Shown: piece after piece, positions 1 through 7,331 of the stretch | Numbering within the stretch: the stretch's first letter is position 1 | Layout: the number at the start of each line of letters is the position of its first letter | Source: Desulfomonile tiedjei | GTDB lineage: Bacteria > Desulfobacterota > Desulfomonilia > Desulfomonilales > Desulfomonilaceae | DNA length: 35,358 nt | Reading direction: 5' to 3' | Assembly: GCA_016218715.1 (NCBI GenBank) | Contig: JACRDG010000027.1 | Location: 1-35,358 of the forward strand | Made by a program: the position numbers and the translations under genes | Notes under the pieces: generated by a model | Seen by the model: only the letters and a program-made list of their open reading frames with translations | The model's database searches: none | Told to the model about the DNA's origin: nothing

Positions 1-1
1 C

Positions 2-853
2 ATCCTGTGCTTGAGAAAAGTTCGGCGGCTTATCAACCATCTACCGTCAAACAACCGGCAAAAGCCGCCGATCCTGGATTTGAGGGACCCGCTGGACCGT
101 ACCGACCCGGCGCTGAACTACCTCGTCCCGGCCAATCCCAACCAGCCGTACGACATGAAGGTGCTCATCCACAGCATCCTGGACGGGGCGGAGTTCTTCG
201 AAATCCATACCCACTACGCACGCAATCTGATCGTAGGATTTGGACGCCTCGGCGGTGAGACGATCGGGCTCATCGCGAACCAGCCCGCGGTTCTCGCGGG
301 AGTGCTGGACAAGAACGCGTCGGTCAAGGGTGCACGCTTCGTCCGCTTTTGCGATGCTTTCAACATCCCGCTAGTGTGCCTGGTGGACGTGCCCGGTTTT
401 ATGCCCGGTCCGGAACAGGAACACGGCGGGATCATCCGTCACGGCGCAAAACTGCTCTACGCGTTTATCGAAGCCACCGTGCCGCGCATTACGGTGGTGG
501 TGCGCAAGGCCTACGGCGGCGCTTACATCGTGATGAACTCTAAACACATCGGAGCCGACATCAACTACGCCTGGCCGACCGCGGAGATTGCCGTGCTGGG
601 ACCGCGAGGCGCAGCTGAGGTCATTTACCGCAAGGAGATTAAGGACGCCCCCGATCCCGCGGGGGTTTTGGCGGAAAAGGAAGCGGTCTATCGGACGACG
701 TTCGCGAATCCTTTTCTCGCAGCGCGAAGAGGTTACATCGACGACGTCATTTTCCCGCAGGATACCCGCGGCCGGCTGATCAGGAGCTTGCAGTTCCTCG
801 AAGGCAAGGAACGGGACAGACCGAAACGCAAACACGGGAACATTCCGCTGTGA
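2..853 (+). CDS. acyl-CoA carboxylase carboxyltransferase (beta) subunit, 5'-truncated by the window edge
   Basis: This is the C-terminal half or more of a PccB/MmdA-type carboxyltransferase, which moves the carboxyl group from carboxybiotin to an acyl-CoA such as propionyl- or acetyl-CoA. The frame is open to the left edge, and the first residues seen (CLRKVRRLISH-like, then LPSNN) are internal to the family, so the true start lies outside. Visible motifs are GFMPGPEQEHGGIIRHGAK, which helps form the acyl-CoA oxyanion site, and RKAYGGAY followed by NSKHIGAD and AWPTAEIAVLG. The residue after GGAY is Ile (codon 527-529). In the Streptomyces enzymes the residue at this place is Asp in the propionyl-specific subunit and Ile in the broader acetyl-CoA one, so acyl specificity should not be assumed. 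The stop lies 9 bases before the start of the biotin carboxylase gene, which implies one operon. Confidence 0.93.
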   Translation: MLCLRKVRRLINHLPSNNRQKPPILDLRDPLDRTDPALNYLVPANPNQPYDMKVLIHSILDGAEFFEIHTHYARNLIVGFGRLGGETIGLIANQPAVLAGVLDKNASVKGARFVRFCDAFNIPLVCLVDVPGFMPGPEQEHGGIIRHGAKLLYAFIEATVPRITVVVRKAYGGAYIVMNSKHIGADINYAWPTAEIAVLGPRGAAEVIYRKEIKDAPDPAGVLAEKEAVYRTTFANPFLAARRGYIDDVIFPQDTRGRLIRSLQFLEGKERDRPKRKHGNIPL

Positions 854-862
854 GGTGCGAAG

Positions 863-2935
863 GTGTTTGAGAAGATCCTTGTGGCCAACAGAGGTGAAAT
901 AGCGGTCCGGGTCATCCGAACGTGCAAGAGGATGGGTATCCGGACGGTCGCGGTGTACTCAGAGGTGGACTTTCGCTCCGCGTACGTGCAGGCCGCGGAT
1001 GCTGTCTGCTTCATCGGTGCGGCTCGAGCCGAGGAATCGTTTCTGGACAAGAAAAAAATCGTCTCTGCAGCACTGACCAACCAATGCGACGCAATCCATC
1101 CGGGATACGGCTTCCTCTCCGAGAATGCCGAATTTGCCCAGATGGTCCTGGACGCTGGAATAGCGTTTATCGGGCCCCCGGTGCAGGCCATCGCTACGCT
1201 CGGGGACAAAATAGCCTCGAAGGCTCTTGCCATCCGAGCCGGCGTGCCGACCGTGCCAGGCCACAACGAACCTCTGGGGGATGCCAAGGAAGCCCTGGCC
1301 ATTGCCGAGAGAATCGGCTTCCCGCTGTTGCTCAAGCCCGCTGCCGGCGGGGGCGGGCGGGGCATGCGGATTGTCGAGCGCAAAGAAGACTTCCTCTCAG
1401 CGCTGGCCGCATGCAGGGAGGAAACGAGAAAAGGCTTCGGAGACGAGAGGATATTCGCGGAACGGTACATCGTGAGACCTCGCCACATCGAGATCCAGCT
1501 CATGGCCGATCGGCACGGGAACGTGATCCATCTCGGCGAACGGGAGTGTTCCATCCAACGCCGCTATCAGAAAGTGATTGAGGAAACCCCTTCTCCGGCG
1601 GTGGATGAATCGCTCCGCGCGGAAATGGGTGCGGTGGCATGCGCGCTTGCCCGGGAGGTCGGGTACACCAATGCAGGGACGGTGGAGTTCATTCTCGATC
1701 CAGAGAAGAATTTCTATTTCCTGGAGATGAATACCAGACTTCAAGTCGAGCATCCCATTACCGAGCAGGTGACGTCGCTGGACCTGGTCGAGCTTCAGAT
1801 TCGAGTAGCCGCCGGCGAACCCCTGCCTCTGAAACAAGAGGATGTCACCCGAAAAGGGTGGGCCGTCGAAGCGCGGATCTGTGCGGAAGACCCCTCCCGG
1901 GGATTTCTTCCCACCACCGGTATGATCACCCGATACGCGCTACCCCGCGGCAAGAACGTCAGGGTGGACAGCGGCATCGACGCGGGGAGCCTCATCACTA
2001 TCTATTACGACTCGCTGCTGGCCAAGGTGGCGGCCTGGGGTGCAGACCGCGAAGCTGCCAGAAAGACCCTGGTAAGAGCCCTGAACGGGTATCATATAGA
2101 AGGGCTCACGACCAACGTCGATTTCGTCAACGCGGTTCTCAACCAGCCGGCGTTCATTGCGGGCGATCTATCGACGAACTTCATCGAGGAACATTTCCAC
2201 GAAGGGGAGAGCAATGCCAAACCCGCGGTGGAAAATCTTCACTACATGGCAATGGCAGCGGTCCTCGTCTATCACATGCGTCAAAACCTGGTGCGGGAGT
2301 CGCTGAAACCCATGAGCCCGCTTATCGGAGCGGCTGCTGATCGTCCAACTCAACATGATTACACGGTGCGAACAACCGACGACATCGTGTTCGATGTGCA
2401 ACTGCGTGATGACGGAGACGAGGAGCAGTCAGGGCAGCAAGGGAACGACCCGGAGAAGGACGCTGAACGGGAAAGGTGGCCCCACCACTTGACCATCCGG
2501 GTGGATGGCCGACCGTATACGGTTATTGCCCCGCGGTTCGAGTACTACCGACGGCGTCTCAAACTGAAGATCAACGGCGTTTCTCACATGTTTCGGCTGC
2601 AGTACATGGAAGATCACATACGGGTGTGTTTTTGCGGCATCGTCCGTATCTATGAGATTTATTCGCCACGTGAGTGGAGGACCACCCGATACATGCTCAG
2701 AGAACGTAGGGTGGTTCAAGAGAACGTGCTGAAATGCCCCATGCCGGGTCTGGTCACCGCGGTCTGGGTCCAGGAAGGTGCAGAAGTGCGGCGCGGACAG
2801 GAGTTGCTTCGCATGGAATCCATGAAGATGGAGAGTGGCATCGCGTCTCCGCGCGACGGGCAGGTGGACAAGATACTGGTTAAACCCGGCCATGCCGTGG
2901 AAACCGATGAAGTGCTGCTGACCTTCCACACGTGA
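863..2935 (+). CDS. acyl-CoA carboxylase biotin carboxylase subunit with C-terminal biotin carrier domain
   Basis: This 690-residue protein is the alpha chain of an acyl-CoA carboxylase. It carboxylates biotin with ATP and bicarbonate and presents it to the carboxyltransferase encoded just upstream. The N-terminal biotin carboxylase opens with FEKILVANRGEIAVRV. It has HPGYGFLSENAEFA near residue 80, the glycine-rich ATP loop KPAAGGGGRGM near 160, and EMNTRLQVEHPITE near 290. A middle linker (about 450-610) joins it to a biotinyl-lipoyl domain in which the biotin site is MESMKMES, with Lys655 as the modified lysine. The family norm is (A/V)MKM, so Ser before MKM is a small variant. The start is GTG at 863, preceded by the purine-rich GAGGTGCGAAG. 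Length and order match PccA/AccA3-type chains. Whether the main substrate is propionyl- or acetyl-CoA cannot be read from this chain. Confidence 0.95.
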   Translation: MFEKILVANRGEIAVRVIRTCKRMGIRTVAVYSEVDFRSAYVQAADAVCFIGAARAEESFLDKKKIVSAALTNQCDAIHPGYGFLSENAEFAQMVLDAGIAFIGPPVQAIATLGDKIASKALAIRAGVPTVPGHNEPLGDAKEALAIAERIGFPLLLKPAAGGGGRGMRIVERKEDFLSALAACREETRKGFGDERIFAERYIVRPRHIEIQLMADRHGNVIHLGERECSIQRRYQKVIEETPSPAVDESLRAEMGAVACALAREVGYTNAGTVEFILDPEKNFYFLEMNTRLQVEHPITEQVTSLDLVELQIRVAAGEPLPLKQEDVTRKGWAVEARICAEDPSRGFLPTTGMITRYALPRGKNVRVDSGIDAGSLITIYYDSLLAKVAAWGADREAARKTLVRALNGYHIEGLTTNVDFVNAVLNQPAFIAGDLSTNFIEEHFHEGESNAKPAVENLHYMAMAAVLVYHMRQNLVRESLKPMSPLIGAAADRPTQHDYTVRTTDDIVFDVQLRDDGDEEQSGQQGNDPEKDAERERWPHHLTIRVDGRPYTVIAPRFEYYRRRLKLKINGVSHMFRLQYMEDHIRVCFCGIVRIYEIYSPREWRTTRYMLRERRVVQENVLKCPMPGLVTAVWVQEGAEVRRGQELLRMESMKMESGIASPRDGQVDKILVKPGHAVETDEVLLTFHT

Positions 2936-2939
2936 CCTT

Positions 2940-2953
2940 GCGGCAGATGCCGC
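2940..2953 (+). terminator. weak hairpin after the carboxylase operon
   Basis: GCGGC and GCCGC arms are separated by AGAT, five bases after the biotin carboxylase stop, and are followed by GTTTGTCT. The stem is short and the T-run poor, so it may only partly stop transcription before the permease gene. Confidence 0.3.
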
Positions 2954-3010
2954 GTTTGTCTCGGTGAACGGTTACGAAACAACAGGAAGGGCTCTCTCAA
3001 TCTACCTGAT

Positions 3011-4873
3011 ATGAAATTAACAGTACTCCTCTGCCTCAATCTGTTTCTCTGCGGGCTCTTCTTTCTGCTCATCCGGAGTCGCGGCCTGTTGAGCTATTTC
3101 CGCGACGGGCGCATCTGGTTGACCTGGTTTGCGGTCGCGATCATCACGTTGATGGACGAGCTGACTTCGGTGTTCTACGCGCCGGCGGAGGCCTTCCGGT
3201 TCATCGGCCCGAGCGCGATCGTTTTCATCGCATTTACCGCGGTATTCATACATTACATGACGACCCGCCTCGTAGAGATCGCTGAAATCCTCGAACACCA
3301 CAAAGTATACGGGGGCGGAGTCTACTCGTTCTCGTATTTGGTCCTCGGGCCTCTCGTCTCATTCGTGGCGGTGGCATCGATCATGGTGGACTATATCCTT
3401 ACCGCGTGCATATCCGCAGTGAGCGCGGTGGAGAACGCGGCATCGTTCGTTGGCCTGCCCCATTACGGCAAGATGGGCATCGCGATGTTCCTGATTTGGG
3501 CCATTGCCGGCCTGAATATACTCGGCATCAGGGAGAACGCCCGTTTCGTATTCGGTATCTTCGTCTTAGCCGCGTTCATTTTATTGAACCTGATCGCCTC
3601 GGGGATCCTCGCCCTGGACGCGGAGGCGCTGAACCGCCTGCAGGAGGCCGGTAGACACGCGTCCGAGCGCATGCACACGGGGTCCTGGTTCAGTAGCTAC
3701 GGGATTTTTATTGCATCCGTGGCGAGCTGCGTGCTCGCCTACTCGGGAGTGGAGTCGGTCTTGCAAACCGCGGGCCTCGTGCGCACGTGGAAAGAAATCG
3801 GACGGTCTTACATATTTCTGGCCTTGACGGTCGGGCTTGTGACGCCTGTTATCGCTGCCCTCGCTCTGTCGGCTCCCATCGATTTCCCTGCGCACGAAGG
3901 CGATCTCATCACCCACTACGCAACCCTGATCAACGGGATACCCTTCGGGGTTGCGGTTGCGGTCCTGGCGAGTCTCACGTTGACCATGGCGGTCAACACC
4001 GCGTTTGTCGCCTCCAGCGAACTCCTGGAACGCGTTGCGGAACGGTACGCGTTTCACTGGCTTATGAGAACGAACCGGCGGCAGTCGCTGTATCGTATCC
4101 ATATTATGAACGCGGTGGCGTTCTCGGCGATCATCTTGATCACCTCAGGGAGTCAGATGATCCTCGCGGACATGTACGCGCTCGGTTTGATCGCCAGTTT
4201 CTGTATCAACATGGGGTCTCTTTTGATTTATCGCTACTTCATGGGGACCAAGGAAGTGGTTCACTTCAACACGAGCCGCGTGGTCACGCTCGTGATATTT
4301 CTGATCTTTGTCAGTTGCTTCTTCTTTCTCGCTTGGATGAAACCCCACGGGACCGAGTTGTGGGCCGCGACGACGGGCATCGTGCTGGTGGCCGGCTTAC
4401 TAGTGGCGCAGAAGAGGGCTCCGGAAATAAAGGAGCTGGCCCAAGCGGACAGCGAGATGGACCTCGTGCTCTATTTGGCCGAGTCATCGGAACCGGACAT
4501 CCATGTATTGTTTCGGCGGCCCCGAGAAGAGGCCTTGGCCCACACAAAGCCCAACGAGGCGTACGTTTCTTTCTACAGCCCCAGGCAAGGAGCGCCTGTC
4601 AAACTTGCGCCCAATTTTTTCCGATTTCCTGCGGTACGCAGGAGCGTGTACCAGCACATGATCCAGATACTGAAGATTGTGGAGTACGAGTTCCCGGACC
4701 GTGACGTATGTGTACACTTTGGCTGGCCGCTCTCCTCCTGGTTGGATCGATTGTCCATCGGGGTCATGGTCTTCAACGTGATGACCTTGCCCAGGACGTT
4801 CCCGGAATTCAAGTTCATCATCGATTATCCAGGCAAACCGCGGCAACAGGGGCGCGAGCAACGTGAACGATAG
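3011..4873 (+). CDS. APC superfamily amino-acid/organic-cation permease with a long cytosolic tail
   Basis: A 620-residue membrane protein. About the first 480 residues are a series of roughly twelve hydrophobic segments, and the early part (ITLMDELTSVFYAPAEAFRFIG, then YGGGVYSFSYLVLGPLVSF) resembles the first helices of APC-type permeases, where an unwound helix with GGxY binds substrate. The last 130 residues or so are hydrophilic and probably cytosolic, with no domain I recognise. Substrate is unknown. The distance from the carboxylase gene is 75 bases and the only SD-like purine run (GGAAGGG) is too far from this ATG, so translation may start weakly or at another codon. The end overlaps the DUF2062 gene by 11 bases, so the two are probably translated together. 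Confidence 0.8.
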   Translation: MKLTVLLCLNLFLCGLFFLLIRSRGLLSYFRDGRIWLTWFAVAIITLMDELTSVFYAPAEAFRFIGPSAIVFIAFTAVFIHYMTTRLVEIAEILEHHKVYGGGVYSFSYLVLGPLVSFVAVASIMVDYILTACISAVSAVENAASFVGLPHYGKMGIAMFLIWAIAGLNILGIRENARFVFGIFVLAAFILLNLIASGILALDAEALNRLQEAGRHASERMHTGSWFSSYGIFIASVASCVLAYSGVESVLQTAGLVRTWKEIGRSYIFLALTVGLVTPVIAALALSAPIDFPAHEGDLITHYATLINGIPFGVAVAVLASLTLTMAVNTAFVASSELLERVAERYAFHWLMRTNRRQSLYRIHIMNAVAFSAIILITSGSQMILADMYALGLIASFCINMGSLLIYRYFMGTKEVVHFNTSRVVTLVIFLIFVSCFFFLAWMKPHGTELWAATTGIVLVAGLLVAQKRAPEIKELAQADSEMDLVLYLAESSEPDIHVLFRRPREEALAHTKPNEAYVSFYSPRQGAPVKLAPNFFRFPAVRRSVYQHMIQILKIVEYEFPDRDVCVHFGWPLSSWLDRLSIGVMVFNVMTLPRTFPEFKFIIDYPGKPRQQGREQRER

Positions 4874-5555
4874 AGTGAACGAAACGCCACGCCCCGGGGA
4901 GTCAACCCGACGCGAGCCTGAGGCCGCTGCGGCCGTGCAGGGTGACACGGTTGCCGAACGAGCGCCTCGTCGGGGTCGCGGACTCATCACCTGGTGCCGG
5001 GAATCGCTTTACGAAACCATGGTCAAGCCGTTCGTCACCTCGAAGCACCCGCCGTGGTACGATGCCCGCGCGGTGGCGCTCGGGTTTTTCGTTGGTTTCG
5101 CCTTCCCCATGGGGACCCATTTGACGTCTCTGGTAGTGCTGAGAAGTCTGTTGCGATTCAACTACTTACTGGCGGCAGGGGTGACGCTGGTATGCAATCC
5201 TCTGGACATCATCCCCCTGTATTACGGGTTCTACGTTCTGGGATCGCGGGTCCTCGGAGAGACCACCACTCTGGACATCGCGGCAGTGGAAAGCCTCATA
5301 AACCCTGTGATGAGCAAGACCTATTTCTGGGAGGCTTTTACATCTTTCACTCAGATCGGCCGCGAGTTTCTCGTCCGATGGTTTGTAGGAGGAACGATTG
5401 TCGGACTCGTGTCGGCTGTTCCCGGGTACTTCATTACGCTGGAGGTTCAAAAGCGCCGGTGCGAGAAGGCCGCGAGGCAGCTCAACATGACCTACGAACA
5501 GCTTCTTGAGCGACTCGACAGCGAGGCCGACGGAAAGGGACCTCGGGATTCGTAA
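4863..5555 (+). CDS. DUF2062 family membrane protein
   Basis: A 230-residue protein with a charged, low-complexity N-terminus of about 40 residues, then a DUF2062-type core: KHPPWYDARAVALGFFVGFAFPMGTH, two hydrophobic segments ending in CNPLDIIPLYYGFYVLG, a hydrophilic stretch, and a last membrane segment near residues 180-200. The C-terminus is charged and helical. DUF2062 proteins are found in many proteobacteria, often next to envelope or transport genes, and have no settled biochemical function. The GTG start overlaps the end of the permease gene by 11 bases, which suggests translational coupling and a shared membrane role. No strong SD precedes the start, which fits coupling. Confidence 0.75.
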   Translation: MNDRVNETPRPGESTRREPEAAAAVQGDTVAERAPRRGRGLITWCRESLYETMVKPFVTSKHPPWYDARAVALGFFVGFAFPMGTHLTSLVVLRSLLRFNYLLAAGVTLVCNPLDIIPLYYGFYVLGSRVLGETTTLDIAAVESLINPVMSKTYFWEAFTSFTQIGREFLVRWFVGGTIVGLVSAVPGYFITLEVQKRRCEKAARQLNMTYEQLLERLDSEADGKGPRDS

Positions 5556-5620
5556 GCCCCGCCAAACCCACCTGTTGTTGGATAACTGCGACTGATACCG
5601 ATTCGCTTTAAAAAAAGTTG

Positions 5621-5674
5621 TCGGGGGAGAACCTTTTTGAAAGAAGGTTTCTCCCCAGTTACTCTTTGGATTGC
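5621..5674. repeat. intergenic hairpin repeat, copy 1 (bidirectional terminator)
   Basis: This lies between two convergent genes. The core hairpin is 5623-5656: GGGGGAGAACC pairs with GGTTTCTCCCC around a T/A-rich loop. On the minus strand the hairpin is followed by an unbroken T-run (from the A-run at 5610-5616), which makes it a convincing intrinsic terminator for the PspA-like operon. The hairpin and the adjoining TACTCTTTGGATTGC block recur at 21536-21590 in another convergent gap, so it is also a dispersed repeat. Confidence 0.75.
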
Positions 5675-5683
5675 CTGTTGGAA

Positions 5684-6469
5684 TTACTTTTTTTTCAGAG
5701 CGGCAAGGCGATCGGCAATGCTCGACGGAGACGGCGTGGCCTCTGGAGACACCGCCTTCAGGGCAGCTTCGATGTTCTCGTCCTTCTTTTCGGCCACAGG
5801 GGTGAGCAGTCTGGCCTTCATGTCGGATGCCGTCGCGGAGGCTCTGGCCTCTTCCGCCTGTTTGTTCATCGCGGCCAAAGCGACCCCTAAGCTTGAGGAC
5901 TCGTTCCTCAGGCCCGCAACTTGTTCGGCCCTCTCGCCTCTCTCCTGGGCGCGCTGTTTTTCCAATTCCGCCCGACGCATATCCCGCTGGGCTTGCTCGA
6001 GCTGAGCTTTGGCAGTCTTGACCTTCCCTGCGGTCACCTCGGCCAGATCTTTGATTTCGTCGAAGTACGTCTTGGCTTCCTCGGCTTCTCGCGCTTCTCG
6101 TTCGACCTCGGGCCGGAGCTTCTCGAGTTCCGCGAGGAGTTTTTCTAGGCTCGTGCCGAGTTCGAGGGCCTTGGCCTGGTCTCCGCCCGCCTGGGCTTCA
6201 TCCATTTGCTTGTTGAGCATCTCGGCCGCCGCAAGGTATCGGTCGTAGTTCTTCTGCACCGCGTCGGCCTCGGCCTTTTCCTTGTCGTACAAGGTCTTGG
6301 CTTTTGCCGCCTCGCGGGTGATCTTGTCCAGCTGTTCGATCATCTGTTCGATCTCCGCCTGGGTGGCCGTCTCGGGGTCCCAGGAGACGATCTTCTGCGT
6401 TATGTTTTCGCCGACCTGGCCGAGCTTCTCTTTGCCGAAAGACTTCAGGAATCCGAAAATACTTGCCAT
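5684..6469 (-). CDS. PspA/IM30 family coiled-coil protein (YjfJ-like)
   Basis: A 261-residue, almost wholly helical and highly charged protein without membrane segments. It starts MASIFGFLKSFGKEKLGQVGENITQK, an amphipathic start like that of PspA/Vipp1-type proteins, followed by long heptad-like stretches rich in Glu, Ala, Lys and Arg (about residues 35-190). PspA/IM30 proteins assemble into ESCRT-III-like rings or rods that stabilise membranes. Pairing with a DUF2491 gene matches yjfJ-yjfK of enterobacteria. The ATG has a good SD (GGAGGT, six bases upstream). It is the last of three minus-strand genes and ends at a strong terminator. Assignment rests on helix pattern and gene context, not on a searched match. 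Confidence 0.7.
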   Translation of the reverse strand: MASIFGFLKSFGKEKLGQVGENITQKIVSWDPETATQAEIEQMIEQLDKITREAAKAKTLYDKEKAEADAVQKNYDRYLAAAEMLNKQMDEAQAGGDQAKALELGTSLEKLLAELEKLRPEVEREAREAEEAKTYFDEIKDLAEVTAGKVKTAKAQLEQAQRDMRRAELEKQRAQERGERAEQVAGLRNESSSLGVALAAMNKQAEEARASATASDMKARLLTPVAEKKDENIEAALKAVSPEATPSPSSIADRLAALKKK

Positions 6470-6557
6470 TCACTTACCTCCAGGTTTTCAAAAGGTAACC
6501 GTTTACCGCGATTGGGCAACCGGTCGAGCTTGCGATGTGGGTGGATTGTTTCGAGCG

Positions 6558-7286
6558 TCATATCACTTTTACGGTTGACGGTTCCAGTTCGATCCCCACC
6601 ATGATCTGAACGGACGCTCCAGCTTTCTCGTTCACCGCGGAGACGAGCAGGTACTCCGCGACATTTTCGTTCACCTGCCGACCGTAGAGCATGGAATCGT
6701 GTTTTACCATCTCCGTGGTCTCGCCGTACGGGTCGAGGAATATCTTTTCCATGAACTGGACTGGAGGGATTCTCGTCAGCCGGTTTTGGGATGCATCCTC
6801 CTGGAGCACCGTTTCGGCTTCCTCATCCTCCCACACCCGAACGTACTGGGTTCCGTCTTTGAGCTGAAAGGCGCTCAAACCGATATATCCGTCCGTCGAC
6901 GATAGCCAGAAATCCCAGTCCTCTGGGTAGACCTCATCGTACGGCATAAAGAGCTTAGACTCCTCGAAGGTCTGTTTTGGGTCGGTGACAAGCTGCCACA
7001 AATAGACCTTGTCCTCCCCGTCAAGGTAGAACCGGTGAACCAACGAACCTCCGACCGGAAACGTCCCGTAGGACAGAACGATCGAACTGGTCCCAGGATA
7101 CTTGACCTTCAGAGCGTCACCACCCAGCACGAAATCGACTTGAGGTATTTCCACCATGCCGCCGATTCGCACACCCATCGGCAGATTCTTGTCGATTCGC
7201 TCCGTCCATCCTTTCGACGCGGACTCTTTGAGCTGATCGACCTTCTTCAGGGCGATCCTTTTGAGCAGATTCAACGTATCAGCCAT
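6558..7286 (-). CDS. DUF2491 family protein (YjfK-like)
   Basis: A 242-residue soluble protein with no signal peptide or membrane segment. The pattern NLPMGVRIGGMVEI, then FYLDGEDKVYLWQLVTD, EVYPEDWDFWLSSTDGYIG and a C-terminal VGIELEPSTVKVI recalls the DUF2491 family, whose E. coli member is YjfK. No catalytic residues are known for it. I chose ATG at 7286 because AAGGAG sits five bases upstream; a GTG two codons earlier would overlap that SD. It lies 45 bases after the TAXI-like gene and 88 bases before the PspA-like gene, on the same strand. A small hairpin (7303-7324) stands between it and the upstream gene and may set relative expression. Confidence 0.7.
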   Translation of the reverse strand: MADTLNLLKRIALKKVDQLKESASKGWTERIDKNLPMGVRIGGMVEIPQVDFVLGGDALKVKYPGTSSIVLSYGTFPVGGSLVHRFYLDGEDKVYLWQLVTDPKQTFEESKLFMPYDEVYPEDWDFWLSSTDGYIGLSAFQLKDGTQYVRVWEDEEAETVLQEDASQNRLTRIPPVQFMEKIFLDPYGETTEMVKHDSMLYGRQVNENVAEYLLVSAVNEKAGASVQIMVGIELEPSTVKVI

Positions 7287-7331
7287 TATCACTCCTTGAG
7301 CAGGGGAGCGCAGTGGGCTCTCCCACGAGGT

